Source: CANJDH01 sp964443245
Lineage (GTDB): Bacteria; Pseudomonadota; Gammaproteobacteria; Burkholderiales; JAEUOS01
Reading direction: 5' to 3'
NCBI GenBank assembly: GCA_964443245.1
Contig: CAYUEG010000071.1
Location: 1-18,786 of the forward strand
Length of the DNA stretch: 18,786 bases
Positions 15,033 through 18,786 of the stretch are shown one piece after another. The notes under the pieces are model-generated. The model searched no databases, was not told the DNA's origin, and saw nothing but the letters and a program-made list of their open reading frames with translations. The position numbers and the translations under genes are program-made. Each line of letters opens with the position of its first letter. Position 1 is the first letter of the stretch.

Positions 15033-15890
15033 TCAGTCGGGCTTGATGTTGGCCTCTTTCACCAGCTTGGTCCAGCGCGCACCTTCCTCGTTCAGGTGCC
15101 TGGCGAAATCTTCGGGCGTGCCGCCTTCGGGAAAGGCGTAGGCCTTCTGCAGGCGCTCGATCACATCCGGCGACTTGAGCGCCTTGTTCATTTCCTCGTT
15201 GAAGCGCCGCACGATCGCCGGCGGCGTGCCGACGGGCGCGACGAAGCCGAACCAGCCGGAACCGCCCACCACATCGCCAAAGCCGCTCTCGGCCAGCGTC
15301 GGCACGTTGGGCACGTCCTCCAGGCGTTTGCTGGAAGTCACCGCAATCGCCTTGAGCTTGCCCGATTTGACGTGCGGCACCAGCAATGCCGGCGCACCGA
15401 ACAGCACCTGCACCTGCCCGGCAATCAGGTCGGTGATGGCCGGCGGCTGGCCGCGATAGGGGATCGGCACGATGAACAGCTTGCGCGACATCTTCAGGAA
15501 TTCCATCGGCAGGTGATTGGTGGAGCCGGCACCCGCGTGCGCATAGTTGAGCTTGCCCGGGTTCTTGCGCGCCATCTCGACCAGTTCTGACATGGAGGAC
15601 ACCGGCAGCGATGGCGTGACCACGCCGATATTGGGGGCGGTGGCATACATGCCGACTGCCACGTAATCGCGCCGCAGGTCGTATTTGAATTGCGGGTTGA
15701 TGATCGGGCCAACGGCGCCGGTGATGGTGGCNNNNNNNNNNNNNNNNNNNNNNNNNNNNNNNNNNNNNNNNNNNNNNNNNNNNNNNNNNNNNNNNNNNNN
15801 NNNNNNNNNNNNNNNNNNNNNNNNNNNNNNNGTCAGCAGGGCGCTGACCAGGAACGTGGTGATGCGCTTCAGTGCGGTGGTTGCTTTCAT
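15033..15890 (-). CDS. Bug/TctC-family periplasmic receptor, interrupted by an assembly gap
   Basis: The visible parts are the start of a signal peptide (MKATTALKRITTFLVSALL) and 232 residues after the gap with Bug-family marks. These are INPQFKYDLRRDYVAVG, GKLNYAHAGAGSTNHL, LIAGQVQVLFG, LPVSSMSELVEMARKNPG and WFGFVAPVGTPPAIV. It should be a periplasmic carboxylate-binding protein. The start MKATTA has GGAGAG 5 bases upstream, supporting it over an ATG 8 codons earlier. Comparison with the other receptor of the window predicts about 68 residues missing, including the VPFxxGGxxD motif. It lies between the two sulfatase genes, 27 bp after the first. No tctA or tctB is present. Its placement suggests that a sulfatase substrate or product may be the ligand, which is inference. 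Confidence 0.88.
   Translation of the reverse strand: MKATTALKRITTFLVSALLXXXXXXXXXXXXXXXXXXXXXXXXXXXXXXXXXXATITGAVGPIINPQFKYDLRRDYVAVGMYATAPNIGVVTPSLPVSSMSELVEMARKNPGKLNYAHAGAGSTNHLPMEFLKMSRKLFIVPIPYRGQPPAITDLIAGQVQVLFGAPALLVPHVKSGKLKAIAVTSSKRLEDVPNVPTLAESGFGDVVGGSGWFGFVAPVGTPPAIVRRFNEEMNKALKSPDVIERLQKAYAFPEGGTPEDFARHLNEEGARWTKLVKEANIKPD
15732..15831. other. Assembly gap, 100 Ns, inside the second Bug receptor gene
   Basis: Exactly 100 Ns. The flanking coding frames require a true length of 1 modulo 3, and alignment with the receptor at 2053-3024 predicts about 205 missing bases, so the placeholder is probably about 100 bases too short. Confidence 0.85.
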
Positions 15891-15917
15891 CGTCTCTCCA
15901 TCAGTGATTGGCACAAC

Positions 15918-17507
15918 TCAAGTCTTGCGCGGGTGGTCCGGCGGCACCGAGGGCACAAACGGAAAGCGCGCCTTGGCCTTGGTGGCCGTGGTGCTGGTGG
16001 TCGCCATGCTGCGCACATACTGCTTGGAGCCGTCCTTGCGCACTTGGTAATCCCAGGGCGTAAACGTGCCCTTGGTGAGGGTGGCGTGCAGAAACAGGCG
16101 GCGCTTCTGGCTTGCCAGCACGTTCTGCTTGACTTGCGCCGGCACAAAGCGCGTCTCGATTTCGTCCACCATCTGTTTGGCGAGGTCGGCAAACGCCGGA
16201 TCGGCGCACAGGTTGGTCAACTCGTGCGGGTCGGCCTGCATGTCGAACAGCATGCCGGGGTCGCCCTCGCAGTACACGTATTTGTATTGGCCCTTGCGCA
16301 GGATGAACGCCGGGGCGTACACCCCTTCACTGGTGAATTCGACCAGCGCTTCGTCTTTCCAGGCGGCGTCGGTGCCGTTCAACCATGTGGCCAGGCTGTG
16401 CCCGTCGCAATGGTCCACCAGTTCCGGCGGCTTGCCGTCGGTGGCGAGGTCGAGCAAAGTGGGCAGCAGGTCCACCAGACCGCAGTTGGCGTTGACGCGG
16501 TGGCCAGCCCGGGCACCCGGCGCACTGATTACCAGTGGCACGCGCACCGAGTTTTCGTAGGGGTTGAACTTGTACCACATGCCCCGCTCGCCAATCATGT
16601 CGCCATGGTCGGCGGTGAACACGATCACGGTGTTGTCGAGCTGGCCGATCTTCTCCAGCGTGTCGAGCAGCATGCCGACCTTGCTGTCGAAGTAGCTCAC
16701 CATGCCGTAATAGGCGTGGCGCGCCGAGCGGATGTGCGCGTCGGTGACGATATGCTCGTCCTGGCGGATCAGCTTGTAATAGCGCTGGCTCCACGGGTCA
16801 CGCTTCTCGTAGGGAATGAAGGGCACGGTGGGCATGTCGATGTCGGCATCGTCATACAGGTCCCAGAATTCCTGCGAGATCGTGAAGGGGTTGTGCGGGT
16901 GGGTGAACGAGCTCACCAGCAGAAAAGGCTGCGGGCCGTTCTCTCCCGTGCCTTTGTCTCCGCCGCGGCGCGCCCAGTCATACAGCCACTGCACCGACTG
17001 GTTGGCGACGTCATCGTCGTAATCCATTTGCAGCGAGCGCACGCACAGGCCGGATTCGACCACGCCGCGCATGCTCATCTGGCTGGGTGCGTAGGGATTG
17101 CCCTTCTGCGCCCAGTCTGCTGTCCAGCCAAAATCGGAGGGGTAAATGTCGGTGGTGACACGCTCTTCAAAACCGTGCAGCTGGTCCGGCCCGACAAAGT
17201 GCATCTTGCCCGAGAGGCACGTCACGTAGCCGAGCGAGCGCAGGTAATGCGCAAAGGTCGGCACGGCAGCCGGAAACTCGGACGCATTGTCGAAAGCACC
17301 GATACGTGACGAATACTGGCCCGACATCATGGCGAAACGCGACGAGGCGCAAATCGGGTTGGGGCAGTAGGCATTCTCGAACACGGTGCCGCGTGCGGCA
17401 ATCCGGTCGAGGTGGGGCGTTTTCACCAGCTTGTGGCCGTACATCGCCAACGCGCTCGCGGCAAGCTGGTCGGCCATGATGTACAGAATGTTCGGCGGGC
17501 GTTTCAT
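15918..17507 (-). CDS. Choline-sulfatase-like type I sulfatase with altered CASSR motif
   Basis: This complete 529-residue member of the alkaline-phosphatase-like sulfatase family is a paralogue of the sulfatase at 13314-14968. Both share GPDQLHGFEER-TTDIYPSDF, SLQ-DYDD and RHAYYGMVSY. It keeps D13, C53, R57, K101, H103, H203 and H205, D300-H301 and K313. However, the formylglycine signature reads C-A-S-S-R (17351-17337) instead of C-x-P-S-R. Whether the cysteine is still converted to formylglycine is uncertain. The C-terminal WDYQVRKDGSKQYVR is BetC-like. There is no signal peptide, so a cytoplasmic location is expected. The start has AGGA 8 bases upstream. It follows the lyase gene by 130 bp and precedes the Bug receptor. 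Possible substrates are choline sulfate, other small sulfate esters, or a phosphonate or sulfonate ester. Confidence 0.87.
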   Translation of the reverse strand: MKRPPNILYIMADQLAASALAMYGHKLVKTPHLDRIAARGTVFENAYCPNPICASSRFAMMSGQYSSRIGAFDNASEFPAAVPTFAHYLRSLGYVTCLSGKMHFVGPDQLHGFEERVTTDIYPSDFGWTADWAQKGNPYAPSQMSMRGVVESGLCVRSLQMDYDDDVANQSVQWLYDWARRGGDKGTGENGPQPFLLVSSFTHPHNPFTISQEFWDLYDDADIDMPTVPFIPYEKRDPWSQRYYKLIRQDEHIVTDAHIRSARHAYYGMVSYFDSKVGMLLDTLEKIGQLDNTVIVFTADHGDMIGERGMWYKFNPYENSVRVPLVISAPGARAGHRVNANCGLVDLLPTLLDLATDGKPPELVDHCDGHSLATWLNGTDAAWKDEALVEFTSEGVYAPAFILRKGQYKYVYCEGDPGMLFDMQADPHELTNLCADPAFADLAKQMVDEIETRFVPAQVKQNVLASQKRRLFLHATLTKGTFTPWDYQVRKDGSKQYVRSMATTSTTATKAKARFPFVPSVPPDHPRKT

Positions 17508-17565
17508 TCAGTTTCCTGACAAGACAGGGTTGCGTTACGAACTTGCCGCAGAGAATCCCCGGCGT

Positions 17566-17618
17566 GCTCCCGGCCCAACGGCCCTCGCGAACATGTCGCG
17601 GAAACCGTTGGTGGGAGC
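17566..17618. repeat. Long imperfect inverted repeat (REP-doublet-like)
   Basis: Three nested pairs of arms fold into one stem: GCTCCC (17566-17571) with GGGAGC (17613-17618), CCAACGG (17575-17581) with CCGTTGG (17605-17611), and CGCGA (17586-17590) with TCGCG (17596-17600) around a 5-base loop. There is no U-tract on the downstream (minus) side, so a simple terminator is unlikely. The GTGGGAGCG head (17611-17619) resembles the head of REP elements known in pseudomonads. Confidence 0.6.
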
Positions 17619-17633
17619 GCTTCTCCGGCCTTT
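17614..17633 (+). repeat. Dispersed 20-bp repeat, copy 1
   Basis: The 20 bases GGAGCGCTTCTCCGGCCTTT match the minus strand of 8704-8723 at 19 of 20 positions. Both copies lie in spacers next to hairpins, which fits a short dispersed palindromic repeat. Confidence 0.6.
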
Positions 17634-17637
17634 TTCT

Positions 17638-18786
17638 TCAGGCCGATTCGTACAGGCGGGTGAGGACAAACTCGCGATGCCCGAGCGCCTCGGCAGCCGT
17701 CAGGCGGCCATTGGCCGTACGCAGCATGCACTCGAGCAGCTTGTCGCCGGCGCCTTCGAGGGTCAGCTCGGACTGCAGCAGGGCCGAGGTGTCGACGTCG
17801 ACGTGCTCGCTCATCAGGCGCACGGTGCGCGGGTTGGCGCAGATCTTGATGACCGGCAGGATCGGGTTGCCGATCACATTGCCCTGGCCGGTGGGGAAGA
17901 AATGCACCGCAAAACCGGACGCGGCGCACAGGGTCACCATCTCGGCGGCAGCCGAGGAGGAATCCATGAACCACAGACCCGGATGGGTCGGCATTTCCGC
18001 CTTGTCGATCACGCCGTCGACCGTGCACTTCTTGCCGATCTTCTGGATGTTGCCGAGCGCTTTCTCTTCGATCGTGGTGAGGCCGCCGGCAATGTTGCCC
18101 TTGGTCGGCTGGCTGTCGGAAAGATCGCTGGTCTTGTGGCGGTTGATCAGGTCCTGATAGCGGTTGAACATGAACATGAACTTCTCGCGCACGGCGTCGT
18201 TGGCGCAGCGTGCCGCCACGATCGATTCACCGCCGGTGATTTCGGAGGTCTCGCCGAAGCACAGGTAGTTGCCGAGCGGATGCAGCTTGTCGAATGCCGC
18301 GCCCACGGTGGGGTTGGCGCCGCAGCCGGAGGTGGTGTCCGATTCGCCGCACTTGGTGGAAACCCACAATTCGTTGATCGGGCACTCCTCGCGCTGCTTC
18401 TCGCTCGCCCACTGCACATATTCCTTGGCCATCTTGCTGGCCTTCTTGATGGTTTCGTGGTCACCATAGCCCTCGATGCCGAAGCCGACGACCGGCTTGC
18501 CGGTGGTGGCGATCGCGTCGACGATCTTCTTGGTCCAGCCGTCTTCAATGCCGATGACGACGACGGCAGCCACATTGGGGTTGCAGCCGGTGCCGATCAG
18601 CGTGCGGAAGTGCAGTTCCAGGTCGGCACCGAACTGCAGGCGGCCGTAGGGGTGCGGAATTGCGATCGTGCCCTTGATGTTGTGCGCCACCGCTTCGCAG
18701 GCGGCGTTGGAAAGATCATCCACCGGCAGGATGATGACGTGGTTGCGCACACCGACGCGCTTGTTTTCGCGGCGGTAGCCCATGAA
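17638..18786 (-). CDS. suyB: UxaA/SuyB-family lyase large subunit, probable (2R)-sulfolactate sulfo-lyase beta, 5' end outside window
   Basis: The visible 383 residues cover nearly the whole large domain of the altronate dehydratase/UxaA family. It opens with GYRRENKRVGVRNHVIILPVDD, followed by HPYGRLQFGADLELHFRTLIGTGCNPNVAAVVVIGIE, STKCGESDTTSGCGANP, GGLTTIEEKALGNIQKIG and FPTGQGNVIGNPILPVIK. The small SAF domain that is fused in UxaA is absent; in SuyAB it is a separate subunit (SuyA), expected upstream, beyond the window. An in-frame TTC precedes the ATG at 18783, so the true start is probably a few residues outside. SuyAB cleaves (R)-sulfolactate to pyruvate and sulfite. The hpsN gene in the same co-directed block supports this over a sugar-acid dehydratase, but the sequence alone shows only the family. 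Confidence 0.78.
   Translation of the reverse strand, partial: FMGYRRENKRVGVRNHVIILPVDDLSNAACEAVAHNIKGTIAIPHPYGRLQFGADLELHFRTLIGTGCNPNVAAVVVIGIEDGWTKKIVDAIATTGKPVVGFGIEGYGDHETIKKASKMAKEYVQWASEKQREECPINELWVSTKCGESDTTSGCGANPTVGAAFDKLHPLGNYLCFGETSEITGGESIVAARCANDAVREKFMFMFNRYQDLINRHKTSDLSDSQPTKGNIAGGLTTIEEKALGNIQKIGKKCTVDGVIDKAEMPTHPGLWFMDSSSAAAEMVTLCAASGFAVHFFPTGQGNVIGNPILPVIKICANPRTVRLMSEHVDVDTSALLQSELTLEGAGDKLLECMLRTANGRLTAAEALGHREFVLTRLYESA

Larger units (their letters stand above)
17508..17637. other. 130-bp spacer with long inverted repeat
   Basis: This is the longest spacer in the window, between the lyase and the CASSR sulfatase genes. It holds the large imperfect hairpin at 17566-17618 and the dispersed repeat at 17614-17633. 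No clear promoter is seen. Confidence 0.5.

Noticed and set aside
15690..17309. Long plus-strand open frame (539 codons) opposite the CASSR sulfatase gene
   Set aside because: It runs through the N gap and mirrors the sulfatase codons; the low-complexity translation has no recognisable family.
1..18786. CRISPR array, tRNA or rRNA gene, prophage, insertion sequence or integron
   Set aside because: No regularly spaced repeats, cloverleaf-like sequence, transposase, integrase or phage-like protein was seen on either strand.

Overview
The window looks like a chromosomal piece of a high-GC betaproteobacterium, probably Burkholderiales. The reasons are the GC-rich wobble positions, two Bug-type tricarboxylate receptors, and the style of the sulfonate and ABC genes. 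It comes from a draft or metagenome assembly, because it holds two 100-N gaps (13823-13922 and 15732-15831). All 20 genes I can support lie on the minus strand, so transcription runs from the right end to the left end. No stretch over about 130 bp lacks a gene. I see no RNA gene, CRISPR array, transposase, integrase or regulator.

Right part (18786 to 12258), in transcription order: the large subunit of a UxaA/SuyB-type lyase (best call (2R)-sulfolactate sulfo-lyase beta, cut by the window edge); a choline-sulfatase-like enzyme with an altered CASSR motif; a Bug receptor broken by a gap; a second choline-sulfatase-like enzyme with the canonical CAPSR motif, also broken by a gap; and an Ldh/ComC-type 2-hydroxyacid dehydrogenase.

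Middle (12261 to 8768): a NitT/TauT-type ABC importer with two permeases, an ATPase and a periplasmic binding protein. Its first three genes are coupled to the Ldh gene by ATGA overlaps. After an intergenic near-perfect hairpin (8709-8739) come hpsN (sulfopropanediol 3-dehydrogenase, HisD fold), an SDR dehydrogenase, a zinc MDR dehydrogenase and a PfkB kinase that resembles the sulfofructose kinase YihV (8650 to 4555).

Left part (4544 to 1): the Fe-S subunit and two membrane anchors of a succinate dehydrogenase/fumarate reductase-like complex, a Bug receptor, a two-subunit class I fumarase/tartrate-dehydratase-type hydro-lyase, and the flavoprotein subunit (cut by the window edge).

Working model (inference): the ABC importer takes up a C3 sulfonate or a related sulfo- or sulfate-organic compound. 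The dehydrogenases with HpsN convert 2,3-dihydroxypropane-1-sulfonate (DHPS) to (R)-sulfolactate, and SuyAB splits this to pyruvate and sulfite. The cytoplasmic sulfatases and the YihV-like kinase suggest that the real substrate range is wider than DHPS. The Sdh/Frd-fumarase-Bug block may be a linked C4-dicarboxylate module. SuyA, sulfite handling, a sulfo-sugar isomerase or aldolase, and regulators are not in the window.
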